A stretch of 64,000 nt of DNA from Ecdyonurus torrentis (Eukaryota > Arthropoda > Insecta > Ephemeroptera > Heptageniidae): the NCBI GenBank assembly GCA_949318235.1, contig OX439127.1, positions 40,719,656-40,783,655 of the forward strand. The letters are read 5' to 3'. The notes under the pieces are model-generated. The model was not told the origin of the DNA, did no database searches, and was given only the letters and a program-made list of their open reading frames with translations. A program made the position numbers and the translations under genes. Position 1 is the stretch's first letter; each line of letters opens with the position of its first letter. Below are positions 1-13,830 of the stretch, piece after piece.

Positions 1-989
1 CAAGAAAAGCGAGCAAGGCATGTTTGACCACTTGACCGGCGTGGCAGGCATATTGACAGACTCCACTTGAGCTGTGCAATCAAATACACTTACATCTCTC
101 TATATAGTCCTATTTCAAACGTGATTTCATTGCTTCACTATATATATATACGAAAATAATGTAAACCGCATGCTCACGCCATATAGTTACATTTAAATAA
201 TAATGATAATAACAGATTCTACAATTAAGTCTTATTTGTATTTAATATATAATTTCATTATATCTTAGCAAACAAAGGGTACTTTAGATACCAAATTCAG
301 CACTTTTTACAGAGTGTTACAGTTGAGATTTTTTGACTCATCGATTTACACTTTTTGAAACAAAGCAGGAAGAGCGTTTCATTGTTTCAAGAAAATCGGA
401 AGAGAGTGAGAGAGCGAATAAGAGCGTGCCTTGAATGCAAGAGAGAGAGAGAGAGAGAGAGAGAGCACTTAAAAGTACATACAATCTATATGTATACCAG
501 TATGGAAGAACCACACTTATAGTTGGTTTGCGTTTGCATCTTTTTAACTGCATTTTTTTTATTCCTCCCTGTAGAGAGCATGATATACAGTACCACAGAA
601 GTATAGGCGTACCACAGCACCTATAAGCATTATACAAGCCCTTAAAGCAAACTGAAGTATAGTACGTAGACCAACTTAATTCTATACACGTTCAATGATA
701 TTTTAACCAAACTGCAACACTGCAACGATCAACGACATTTTGTATAAGATTTACTTTGAAGCATATAAGTTCATTATAACACTCACTACACCAATAAGAA
801 ACTAACAACATATCATACTTATTATCAGCCAGTACTGCTTGCTTGCTCTGCCATCCATTCTTATCTTTTTATTCACTACAGAACAATGTTTAATATCTAG
901 AATTCTAGATACTTTTATCAAATTTATATGCATGTGTCTTTTCGTTAAGTAATATTTTTGTCTAAAGCATACACATAGGTGACACAGGT

Positions 990-1137
<148 letters not shown>

Positions 1138-2798
1138 AGGGATAAAAAAAACACGCGTAAATATTAGTTGCTTCCATTCCTCATTGAATCAGCTCTCTTT
1201 TGCAATTATCGGGAACAATTATTCAAAAATAGTGTTAATAATATGTTTACTGCATTCATGTAAATAGTATCCGTATTCACCACCCCCCCCTCCCCCCTTT
1301 TTTTTAGGAACGAATGTTTTCATTAAGATATACTAAACTTATTATACAGTAAAATAATGCAGGAAATCAAGCAAGTAATTATATTCAAACAAGAGGGAGG
1401 TATGCAAGCGTCTTGTTCATGCAGCTATATAGTTTGCAGTTTGCATTGGGAACTATATAAAAGGAAAACTTTTTTTTTTTTCCTTTTTTTTATGGTATGA
1501 AAAAATCAAAGTATTGTAATTCAAAAACCAATCAAAGCAAAATTTGAAATTCAATCACTTTTATCAATTTACAGTAAAAAAAAAATTATAATTAAAAATA
1601 TTTGTAATATCAAAGAATAAGTTTTCTTATTTCCTTCACAATTGTTTTTTTTAAATGGAAAAAGTGTGAGTCAACTTCGATTATATTTTTCCAATTGTAA
1701 AACTAAATTGAAATAAAATAGAAAGAGAGAGATAGAAATGGAAAGAGAAGGGGTTTGGTTATGAAAAAAGTTCATAAATTTTGATAAAGAATAGCGGATT
1801 AGTGAGGTTGTATGTGCTATTCAATGCAAGTGCGAGTTTGCGACGGAAATTAGAAGTGACATTGGGGAGAGCCGGAGATTGAGTTCTATGTAACTTGCTC
1901 CCCGTTACCCACCCGAATGGAATCACCAGCACCCCTTTTCACACTCATATGTAAGTGGGAATTATTTACAGTTAGTTTTGTACCGAGACATTAATTAATT
2001 GCAGCCACATCCGTAGAATTTACCATTTTCACCAACACATTTAGCAAATTTTATATGGTCTTAAAAAAAAAGACATATTATATCTTATTTTTTGTTTTAA
2101 ATTATTATATTATTATTTTTGAACGTTTGCAATGTGCTCTAGATTGGACGTAAATATAATTAAAAAGGCCCATTTCTTTAAACTTATAACACATTAATTT
2201 GAAGCTAAAATCTGTACATTTTTAAAGTTTTCTTCAAAGTTATAATCATTTCACAGACCCGCAGGTAAATTTATAAGGTGCAAAAGTGAACTTTTTCTTC
2301 TTCTTCTTTTTTACTTTTTTTATTTTTTTTTTCTTCATAATATTTGTATGGAAATTTTGAACATCAGCAGTAAAATATAATTAACTTTTTTAAACACCAT
2401 CTCTTGAGCTTTTTGCAAAGACACAACATATTACTGCCAATGTTCTGGATTAACTTGGTGAACAAGGTTGGGATTATTCGAAATGTTATTGCAGTATAAC
2501 GAGAGTAATGAGATGCTATACTTGAAACACATGAAAATGAAACGCATTTTTTCCTAACCTTTTTAAGAATATTTTATTAACCTTTAGCAGTTCAACTATA
2601 GCAACATAAAGTTGAAAACATGCATTGGCTTTGTCACATTGTTATAAACTTAACTTTAAACGCAAATCTATTTAATATATATAAAAAAAAAATAATAATA
2701 AAAAAAAAAAAAAAAGAGGAAGTAGAAACTCATTAATTAAGCAATAAATTGAAAGATAAAATAAATAAAAATGCTCTTGCCGTTTCAAACAAAGTTAC

Positions 2799-2799
<1 letters not shown>

Positions 2800-2872
<73 letters not shown>
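2800..2872. repeat. (CT)n microsatellite
   Basis: Uninterrupted TC/CT dinucleotide run of 73 bp. Confidence 0.98.
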
Positions 2873-2874
<2 letters not shown>

Positions 2875-3192
2875 TATAGTTGTCTTTTTGAGGAGCAATT
2901 AAGTAGAGGAATAGAGAAACATCCATCAGAAAAAAAAATTATAGTATTAATAACTGAATTATTCAATGGTTAAATTTAAACTTCCATCTTTTATCAAATA
3001 CTCCAACCCCATTCTTCCCCAAACTAATCCGAAACATGGACAGGGTGCTTAAGTTACTTAATGGAGTCACTTGACCATCAAAATACTGTCTTTTTTTTTT
3101 CTTTTAATGCTAACGTCAAAAATTTTATATGGAAAAGAGCAGAATTTTTACAATTCAGCTTCTCACGATTTAACTTATCAACTGAATGATTT

Positions 3193-3198
<6 letters not shown>

Positions 3199-3251
<53 letters not shown>
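3199..3251. repeat. (CT)n microsatellite
   Basis: Uninterrupted CT run of about 53 bp. Confidence 0.97.
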
Positions 3252-3252
<1 letters not shown>

Positions 3253-3970
3253 ACATAATAATGATTTCAGCTTTAAATTGATGTATATTACAAGTTTTTA
3301 ATTTATTTTGGCTCTTCTTACTCTATATTCATGCTGAGCACGTCTAAAATTCTATATCCTATAGATTCATGAATCACCATTCAACAAATACGTAAGAAAA
3401 TACAAAATATGTTTATATAAAAATGAAACACAAACTTTACATAACATTGAACACTCAGTAGCTACTAATGTATGGATATTTTGCTCTTAAGTGTGCACAA
3501 GGAGTGAAATTTCAACATACTTTAGTAGCAATAAAAACGTCCGAATCGCAACTATATATACGTAGGATGACATACACACAAAAGTAAAACACGTTTATAA
3601 TATTAAACTTAAACGTTATTTGCAATCAAAAACAACGTTTTAAATCTTTTATCTTCAAAGTAATACAGTTTTGCTTTACGTTTAAATTGAATAAACTGCT
3701 TTTTTGAAAACAAACAAGCCCGCTCTTATATACAGTTGAGCTGACTTGAGCGTGAGCTTGGGTTTGGTATACAGTCACAAAGATGTATAGTCCGATATAC
3801 ACTGGAATATTTTAGAATGACTAAATTAAATAAACATAAATAAATGACGATTTAATAAATATATATATATAAATAGATCAATAAATAATCTCTACAGTAA
3901 TTTTTGTAATTTGTGAGGCTGTTCTGCGTGTTTTTATTTCGACATGCAAGCAGATTTGCTTTTGCTTTTG

Positions 3971-4005
<35 letters not shown>

Positions 4006-4850
4006 ATTATTATTTAAAAAAAATCAATTAATGAAGTTTGATTTACTAAACTTGTATTAGATTAGCACCATTGTCTCACAAATGCATCACGTCATCAAAA
4101 ACTAAATACATAACATGCGTGTAGTCAAATGCCAGATAATTGTTCACTTTTTAAAAGATGGCGACCACGCCTGCAGTATTTGGGAGGTATGCAACCTGTA
4201 TTACAAGCATTATCCTCTGTAGTACCCATGAATAACCCGCGCAAGTCCAGGCATAGTTCATTTAATTTCTCAACACCAAAGAAACTTATTGTGGTTCAAT
4301 TTCATGGAGCTCATTATAGAGAACAAGGAGTTTCAATCAATTGTATCGTACCTCAGTAAAAGTAACGTATTATCATTTCATATTATATTCAATGCATTAT
4401 CCAAAATCCAATAATTAAAACAATAAGTTTGTATTTTTATGTTGAAGAAGGTTTTCTTTTGTTGTCAGTCGATATACATTTAACCTGTGGTTGCTGAGTT
4501 GTATACCGTTGCCATTTCGTGGGATATCTTGCGGCTGTCATACTATGTCTTGTGAACTTATGGGATAAAAGTATATAAGTCTGTGGCAAAAATGTGCGGC
4601 TTCTCTCACGCAGTACCATGCATAGCTTCGATTGTTTTTTTGCCACAAAGCAATTGGACAGTCGCGGTTCAGTTATTAATTTACTCGCAACATTTCACAG
4701 CGATTACATGAGACTTCTCGTATAAAACTCACATGTGGTCACAAATTTCGCACCGCATTCTATTAGTGATTCACTTCCAAGCCAAATAATATCCATTCTA
4801 TCATATAATATCAATGTGTGTAGTAAAAATTAAAATAAGTGGGAACTTAA

Positions 4851-4869
4851 TATTTATTTATTTATATAT

Positions 4870-4912
<43 letters not shown>

Positions 4913-4914
4913 TT
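4851..4914. repeat. (TTTA)n microsatellite
   Basis: Tetranucleotide TTTA repeat with one ATAT interruption. Confidence 0.95.
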
Positions 4915-5330
4915 AGACATGGGTAATTTACAGTAACATAACGTCATACAATAAAGTTGCATTCGTCTCGTCAATCGTTAAAGCTATATACAATACTAAA
5001 AATTACCTACATAATATTATTAATATTATATATATATAGTAATATTTACAACTCGATTAACTTTTTTTTATAAATCATTGACGATTTTGGTATTTAAATC
5101 AAAATAGTATTTAACACTATAAGTATATAATATGTTTTTGATATTAAGATTTTTAAATGTTATATTGATAATGATTCAATTTTAACACTTAATTGTATAA
5201 GTAAAATTGGTAAGAAATCATATATTTGCCGGTTTCATATAATATATAGATATCTCTCCAAAACTTTTGAATGGTGATTTGATAAATTACAACTCAATTT
5301 TGTTTCCTGGAATTATAAAATTATGAAAAA

Positions 5331-5394
5331 TCGCACTAATCACCGAAGTTCAGCAACGTCGAGCGTGGTCAATACTTGGATGGGTGAACGACTG
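5331..5394 (+). repeat. 5S-rRNA-like segment, probable head of a 5S-derived SINE
   Basis: The stretch containing ATCACCGAAGTTCAGCAACG, then TCGAGCGTGGTC and AATACTTGGATGGGTGAACG, closely follows the internal promoter region of arthropod 5S rRNA (about nucleotides 40-90, including box A and box C). The 5' third and the 3' end of a real 5S gene are absent, so it is not a functional 5S gene. The unrelated sequence that follows (to about 5610) is a plausible SINE body. 5S-derived SINEs (SINE3 class) are known in animals. Confidence 0.6.
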
Positions 5395-5610
5395 TAAAAA
5401 GTCTCGTACTCATTCAAGTGCTGAAGCGTAGCTGTACTCACGTGATGGCATGACCATGTGCTCCCTTAATTGGGTGCTGCCATCATGTGCGGCCGTTAAA
5501 ACGGAAACACGATTTCACGTTAACGAGCACTGGTCCAACCTTACACACATTTGGTATTTGGAGCCCAAAATAGTGTAAGTGCGGGGTCTACGTTGTGATA
5601 TAGAAAGTTG
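5395..5610 (+). repeat. Possible body of the 5S-derived SINE
   Basis: This follows the 5S-like head and differs from the AT-rich surroundings by its higher GC. It contains a partly self-complementary stretch (GATGGCATGACCATGTG and GGTGCTGCCATCATGTG). The end is not marked by a clear poly(A) or target duplication, so the boundary is a guess. Confidence 0.35.
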
Positions 5611-6687
5611 ATATATAACAGTTAATATGAAAATGATTTAAAAATAGCATTCGATTGCTAAAAATACAGCTAGTAATATGTACACAAACCCGCATGTGTG
5701 TGTGTTACAACAACAACAACAACAATTATAACTTGATATAAACCAGGATGCTTTCTTTTGTAATTGATACAATTGTATATAAAAATAGTAAAAATACTAT
5801 CCACAGTCAATAATTAATAATTGATTTTAACAATTTTTGTTAACTGAACTACCTGTTCAGGAACCGTGGTTCTTAAGAATCGCAAAAATTGGAGGCAGTT
5901 CCGGTCTCTGCTTTGAAGTGACTGATCTTCAATTTTAACGAGGAGACTTTTATCTATGTCACATTTATTTTTGAATATTTTGAACGCAATTGAATATAAT
6001 TATATTCAGCTGAATTTAAAATTAAAGTTTTTGCTAAAATAATAATAATAAAAATGTAATCCTAATATATTTTGATTTTTAATTCCTCATAATAAGTATT
6101 CGCTCCAATAGCAAAAGACTGTTATCTTATGCATACTGCAAAGGATCGGCAACACTTAAATATTTTGGTAAATTTATAAGTAACACCTTATATATAATAG
6201 AGATGAGGACATCAATGAGTAACACCTAGATTTACCTCCAATACCTTTGATTTACATAAATTTTATTAAATACATTTTCTGACTTTTGTTTTAATTCAAC
6301 GTATTGTTTCCTACTCAAATAAGATGAAAAAGTTTCAACTTCATATCAGTTATCCCCATCTCAATTTAATTAAAATAATTTTAGGATCAATATATCAAAA
6401 GCTCTTTTTCATATCAAAAAACACTAACAACACTTTTTTTTTCAATATTATATGATACATTATATTGATTGTGGATAGAAAAAGCAGCAGTGGCAATAGA
6501 TTTGCTTTTAGTAAAACCATGCTGGTTTTCATTAATTAAATTATTTGAAAATCTATCTAATTGAAATCGATCTTGTATGAAAATTTGAAGTATTAAATTA
6601 TATTATGATATATTATATATTATACAGTATTATAATATACTGTATAATACACATTTATATAGTTTTATTATCTTTGCTATTTTGAAT

Positions 6688-6823
<136 letters not shown>

Positions 6824-8106
6824 AATATATATAATATATATTGAGGGATGTTAATTTGTGGAAAAGAAATAAAGAGACATGCCAGTAGCACATGTGCACT
6901 TAATCGAGCTTGCAAAAGAGACCTCAATATCTCATTTTTATCCACCCAAGCAAAATCTATATATCCAATTTTCTTTCTTCCCTGTGATAAAATTTGAGTG
7001 TAGTCAAGAAAAATGTGATTAAATGCGCGGCATAACATATGTTGTTATAGAAGAGTGTTATAATATTTCTACATATACACGCCCTAACTGCACATACATA
7101 CATATAAGATCGCGTGCGTATATACGTACGTGCGTGCGGCTAGCTATAGCGACACAGCTTGCATGGCCTAGGCTGCCGTCACCTCCACGCGACAAATAAT
7201 TGTAACATGGCTGACTCACGCGATAACAATCAGGCGGTAGTTTACTTACACATAACATGGATACAAAGTTCGACACTGCATGTATATATGACGTAATACC
7301 AAAGTGGAAGGTGTGAAATGATAGTTTAATAACACAAATATATCAACTAAAACAAGAAGTCTATTTTTATAAATATATTATAATACTGTTTGCCCAAGCA
7401 TTATTGATAAAGGTATAATTCAAATTCAAAACATTTCTTGTGTTCCATCTTTTCTTTAGAAACTTATATAAACTGTATAACATATACATATGTATAACTG
7501 TACTGTATATTATATAGATCAGTAGTGGTATATATATCATTTGATTCAGAAAGCTTTTTCAATTATCTTACAAACGGTCGCCTACGCACCCCAGTTGTAA
7601 GGGTTTGTATACGGCGGCCGATGAAGCATATACACAAGTAAACGTATACGTAGGTGGTGTATAGGGGAGATTTCAGTGTGGGTGCCCCCGTGCGAGACAA
7701 CCACTGATGGCTAATTTATGAACACAAAAATAGATAGCACATAAATCCAATATATGACTACCTTTTTCCTCGTGCGTTGATATATCCAATTCCAAATACA
7801 CTTACAGATGAAATACATTTTGAGCATGGGCATTTAAGTGGAACGTTGCTAAGTGTGTACCCCCCTCCTTTTACTTTTTTATTTATTTATAATTATTTTT
7901 TTTTTTTACTGTTCAAATATTAGACATGTTAGGGGTAGCTATAAGGATTTCAATTATCGCAATAACGAGATTAAGACCTAGCAAAATAAATAGCATTGTG
8001 ATCAAGTAACACTTATATCATATAGGTGCGTTAATAACTTAGAGAATTTATATAGAAAAGGAAAAAAATTAATTAAGCATGAGATGCTCATTGCTCATTT
8101 GTAGCG

Positions 8107-8108
<2 letters not shown>

Positions 8109-8151
<43 letters not shown>
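8109..8151. repeat. (CT)n microsatellite
   Basis: Uninterrupted CT run. Confidence 0.97.
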
Positions 8152-8154
<3 letters not shown>

Positions 8155-8755
8155 GTTTCGATGTAAAAGGGCACAATTTTATTGGCCGCAAGTGTACTGT
8201 GCACTGCAGGCTACTTCAATGCAAGCACCCAGCATTATATTTTATTGTGTGCGGCTGCTCCTCTACTCCCCCTAATAATTGCGCTACATTATTGCAGTAA
8301 CAACTATTATACTTGAGTACTGCGCTTTCTTTGCCCATTAAACACTCTGTATGTAGCTCTTGTTAGTACACTATACCTACACAAAATTATTTGTGGTAGA
8401 AACTCAACTCTTACTACCCCATGTTTAGTAAAATGAAATATACATATATGATATTATCTCCACACAAATAAGTGAATTTCCTTTCGTGTACGTGCATGTG
8501 TTTATGTAAATAGTCGTTGTAAATAGTACATTTTTATTGTTATTTATAAACGACACTACAAATATGAAGTTTTCAACGTTTTATTCATACACATACAAGC
8601 ACACACACTTTTGGTAAGTACTTGGATCTAACTCGAAAGACGTGAGTTCAAATTATTTACATTTATTTTCATTATAACAAAAACGAGTCTGCAAAATAAT
8701 ACTGAATACATAATGTTGTTATCAATTTACAAAACAAATAAACTCAAATTAATAT

Positions 8756-8759
<4 letters not shown>

Positions 8760-8809
<50 letters not shown>
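8760..8809. repeat. (CT)n microsatellite
   Basis: Uninterrupted CT run. Confidence 0.97.
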
Positions 8810-8811
<2 letters not shown>

Positions 8812-11533
8812 CATGAACTTTTTTTTTGTTTATTTAAAAAAAATGTATGTTAGTTGTTTTGTTTTTTTAAAGTTTTTTGTTTCATAGATTTGCTTTGTTC
8901 TTTGCATCAATAATTTGTTTTTATTTTTTTATTTTTGTAATTTACGCTCCCATAAACTTTATCGAGATTATAAACTGATAGTACACGAATAGGACAAGAG
9001 AGAGAATTGGCATTATTATTATATGCATGGTGTTAGTTGAATAGTTGTTCCTACATAGATTGCAGCAAAATGTAAGAGCGCAGAGTTGAAATGAGAGTGA
9101 ATCATTTTTGCTGCAATACGAGTATACAAATGCACTTAATCATGTTCCCCTCTTTGTGAAGGGGAAGGGGGGCATATTTCGGCTATAACGAAAAAATAAA
9201 AATAAATAAAACGAGTCAAGTATAAGAAGTAATAGCAAATAAATACGGCCAATCGCTATGGGGGCCCGTGATGTGATGAAGGGTGGGTTGGGTATAGCTT
9301 GCGTGTGCCTATATATATATGCCTTATATAATATACCATTGATATCTCAATCTATCGCTGTGCTGTGGTGCGGCGTCAGCAGTTGTGTTGCAAATTAAAA
9401 TACATACGTTGCACCACACGCATTGCACTATACATGCAAAATTTGTCACAGTCAAAAAATTTCCTGCTTACTTGAGGCAACGTTTTAGACTACTCTAATA
9501 CAATTCAATTTCTTCTTGTTTTTGTCTACATTATATATTTTTACTATGTGACTTTTTTCCCTCTAAGAACGCAAAGGAAAACGAAAATGTTTACAAATTG
9601 TGCTGCACAACCACGCGGTATATACAGATTAGTGCGTGCACAACAAAATATTTTGTTGCTGAACGTCCACTGGTTTACTGTGTTGATATATTTGAAACAG
9701 GAGTGACCTGCTAGTAAATGGAGTTTTTTTTTTTATTGGTGTAAAGTAATTTTGCTCGTGCAGCATTAAATATAGGTGCATGATGCACGGTGCATGAACT
9801 ATAGGGTGTATGCAGCCATGTTAAAGTCAATGCCATGTTGGATCACTCAATAACATGGACCACAAAAAAAAAATGAATAATTTAGCCAGTTTAAAAATTT
9901 TAAGCAATATTTTTGATATAGTACTGATGCTGAATTAGTATCTCAAGTAGAAAAACAATAATAAAAAAAAAACTAACCGATTTCCCTAAGAAAATAGTCA
10001 AAAACAAAGTTTGTCTTATTATGAGCAATGCTGTTCATTGATACAGTATGGCGTCGAAACGCATTCAATATGACATCAGGCGGATACACCCTATATATAC
10101 CATTAACTCTTCAGTCTCTTCTCCCCGTTCTTACAAAAGTTATAAAACAACGTCTCATGTTTTGTTTTTTGAGCTTTCTTTCTTTGAATACATTGGTGAT
10201 GTTCAACTCATGACCCAATTTAAATCCATCACATTTGACACGTATTGACAAAAGCGATCATTAGCTATTTCGCAGGTTGGGTATATTATAGATTGTATAC
10301 TGCTGTACGTTGTATAAACAATGAAAACTTTGTTTTGTAAACATTTTATACAGTATAAATGAAATAAAAACAAAACACAAATCATTAGCAATGAAATAAA
10401 TAATAAAATAATCCATGCTATGCGTCATATAAATAAGGAAAACGATGTTAAGAAACAGCCCTTGCCTATTGTCGGCCCGCCCGTATTAATACTCCTCATC
10501 CGTCTGCATCAATGATTTTTATATGCTGCTAAAAAAATGCTTCTCTTTTACAGTTTTTTTTAATGTTGGGGGGGGGGGGGGGGAGGTTGTAATACAATGT
10601 CTAAGTTTAGGGGAGCTACGCAATTGTCAATTGTAAGATGATGCTATTACAAATATATATTGTATTAAAAACAAACTTCCTGTAATAGGAGATGAAAATT
10701 AATTCACTTTGTTGTTGTTATGGGAAAAAATCGAAACACATTATTGTCATTGCATCTTGTCGATTTAAAATTGATAATCAACTCTATACAACTTTTTAAT
10801 AATGTATAGTCACTTTTTGCTATTCATTTATATCCACATTTTCCCTCGTATATAGTATAATATAATATACTGTATAAAATATAATATTTTCCTCGTAGAT
10901 TTGCATAAATCAATGGATCGACAATAATAACTCAAAACAATCGAACTTTTCAATCGTGTCAATGTCTCATATTATCTTCAACTTTTCGGCAACATATATG
11001 AACAATGATTTGTGTTTATCAAGGAGAATAATATTCAGTATACAATGAAAATACTAAAAAACACATACCCATTGTATACCACAGCTGTTATCATTTTTAT
11101 ATATAACGAGTGTACCGCATCGTAATACTTTTTGTAACGCATTATGCATTTCTGTATCGTAATATTATATTGCATGGAATGTTTTATAATTGCAAAAAAA
11201 AAATTATTTATGCAATACCAATTTTACTTTGGGAAATAATACGAAGAAAAAAAAAAGAAGTTTATTCGTACATTGCCTATAGTTAATATAATTAAAAATT
11301 ATTAAACTGTGATCAAATAATTCATAAATCTAAGTCTTGCAAAGCAAAGTAATTTAATTGATTTTCTGTTCAAGTCTATAATGTGACATCACAATTTGGG
11401 ACCAACTTGCGTGTGTTGAGGATATTTCTTATATAGTTTGACCTCTGCTCAATATGATATTGCTCGGGGTTCAATCAGTTTTCTTACCCTTTGCTTGACA
11501 AACAAATGAGTGCATACGAGTTCAGTAATTATA

Positions 11534-11751
11534 TCTTACACGGAGAGAAATTATGGATTGGAATAACTCAAGATTTATTTAAAAATGAACCACTTCACTT
11601 CTTGGTTTGATTTAAATGAAACTTCAGTTGGTACGAATATGGCATGAGTTATACCAACTCAGGTTTCAGTTATATCAAACCAAGAAGTGAAATGGTTCGT
11701 TTTTAAATAAACCTTGAGTTATTCCAATTGATAATTTCTCTCCGTGTAAGA
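11534..11751. mobile_element. Foldback/MITE-like element, 218 bp, nearly full-length inverted arms
   Basis: The left arm begins TCTTACACGGAGAGAAATTA and the right arm ends with its complement. Complementarity continues through roughly 98 bp per arm (AACTCAAG, AACCACTTCACTTCTTGGTTTGAT, GAAAC, GTTGGTA) around a loop of about 20 bp at 11633-11652. A transcript of this stretch would form one long hairpin. If the terminal TA is the target duplication the element ends would be CACGGAGA, but the TSD is ambiguous. There is no coding capacity. Confidence 0.8.
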
Positions 11752-12697
11752 CTTATAATTACAATCTCGCTGTAGACATTTACAAATAATAATATTATGT
11801 AACCCAAAGTATACGTAACATAATAGAATGATTACTGGCATATATCCTCTGTACTCTATACTGTACGTTAATTGTTTTTGTGTCAAAGTTGATGCAATAT
11901 CGTTTTTAAGTTTGCATTATGTTAAAGAAGTGACCGAAGAGTTACAAAATATAGAGCAAAGTTTATTTCCAATAAGAAGTTAGGTTCCGCCATAGGTCAC
12001 TTTATTTTACAACACAAAAATATGGTATAAAGCAGGAGAGACGTTCGTTAGAAATAACATATTATGTTGTACCTACAAGCACATAATAATAACAGAACAT
12101 AATTCATAAAAAAAAAAAAAAAAAAAAAAAAAACTTACGAATAAGTCATGAGAGCTTGCATAATGTTTGTTGTTATTTATTTAAATTTTATTAATACCAT
12201 AAGATATACTAGAGATTTTTGTGACTGATGGTCTTTGAATGATGAAAAACTTCCAATTTTATTTATTTATTTGACTTCTTTGGGGCGCGGAAACCAATCA
12301 TATATAGCGTCATTTTCATTTTAGTAACATTCGTTTGAAATTGAGGAAAAACTTTAGGATGTCAGCTTTATAATCTATATCCCGTTGAATTCTCAATATA
12401 GTTTTTTTGGTTGTAATGGTTGTACATTGTTTAATATTGTTTCATATATGTTTATTATGTTTAAGATTATATCATATAATATAGTTTTGTGGCAAAAAGT
12501 TATCTCTTATTTACAGAGTTGCTACTGCTGATAAACCAAGAAAATTGTAGGAAATGGTATATTTCTCTTAATTTGATTAATGATGCACATTTCTACAAAT
12601 ATCTCGTAAACCAAATCATCAACCCCCTAAAAAAAACTTTTGATAAATAGATCGATCAAACTTTTATCTTTCCTATATGACACCAAAAAATGAAAAC

Positions 12698-12729
<32 letters not shown>

Positions 12730-13704
12730 TATTTTCTGCTTAGCATTTATCATTACAACATGTAAATTGCAAAAGATGCCATGAGTGTAAATAATCACAT
12801 CTAGATATGTTATGATGCTTATATCATATTAATTAACTGTGGCGTATTACTTTTAAGTTTTATTAAACAGGATGTTCATAAAGTTGATAATTATAAAATA
12901 CTAAAAGTGAGAACGACTATAATAATATATACCTCCTATACAGTCTGACCTGACCTGAAATTGATTAACAATATAATGTGATACTTTATATATGAAATCA
13001 AGTGAATGGGTATTAATCAATCAATTCAGATTGATCTATATAATATAATAAAAAATATATATATGGAGAAATAATAACATTCTGTCTCCCTCCCGCAGCT
13101 ATTATTTACAAAATATACTTTGACACTTTTTTTTCATTATTATATTTTAAAATGTGTAAGTATTGAGAAATGTGACAAACACCCTGTATACAATTGTCGT
13201 GAATAATTAAATACTATATGATGGTATACTTTCATATTTCAAATGTATACCCTAACGTATATAGTTGCAACATTGACTGCAAATGGAAAAATGTATTGTT
13301 ATATTTATGTATGTTATATGGTCATGCAACTTCTATAATAACGGAGCTAGCAATACTTTGAGTGTATGCAATAAATCGGATTGTATATATTTATATATAT
13401 ATAATAATCATTCAGTTTTCATGCAAGCAAAATGTTATTATTTTGCTCCGTGGAAAAAACCATTTCCCCGCACTTTTAATATGACCTTATAGTGCTAACA
13501 AATGTCAAACTATCTTATACAATTATTGTTTATTTGTTCAGCTTTTGTCCTGTCCAGTGACTTTGCCTTGCATTGCAGTACGGCATGACTGACTGACTTG
13601 TAGGCGGCAAGTGTTCTTGTTGCGTGACTCAAAAGTGAACACTGTTTAACACACCACTATAACTTTTTTATATTACTTTTTTATTGCAATATGTATCAAG
13701 ATTG

Positions 13705-13830
<126 letters not shown>

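Noticed and set aside
4129..4359. 76-residue open frame with a normal-looking composition
   Set aside because: No homologous family recognised, no splice or promoter context, and the surrounding sequence is non-coding in character.
5331..5450. A functional 5S rRNA gene
   Set aside because: The 5' third and the 3' stem strand are missing and the box regions carry substitutions.
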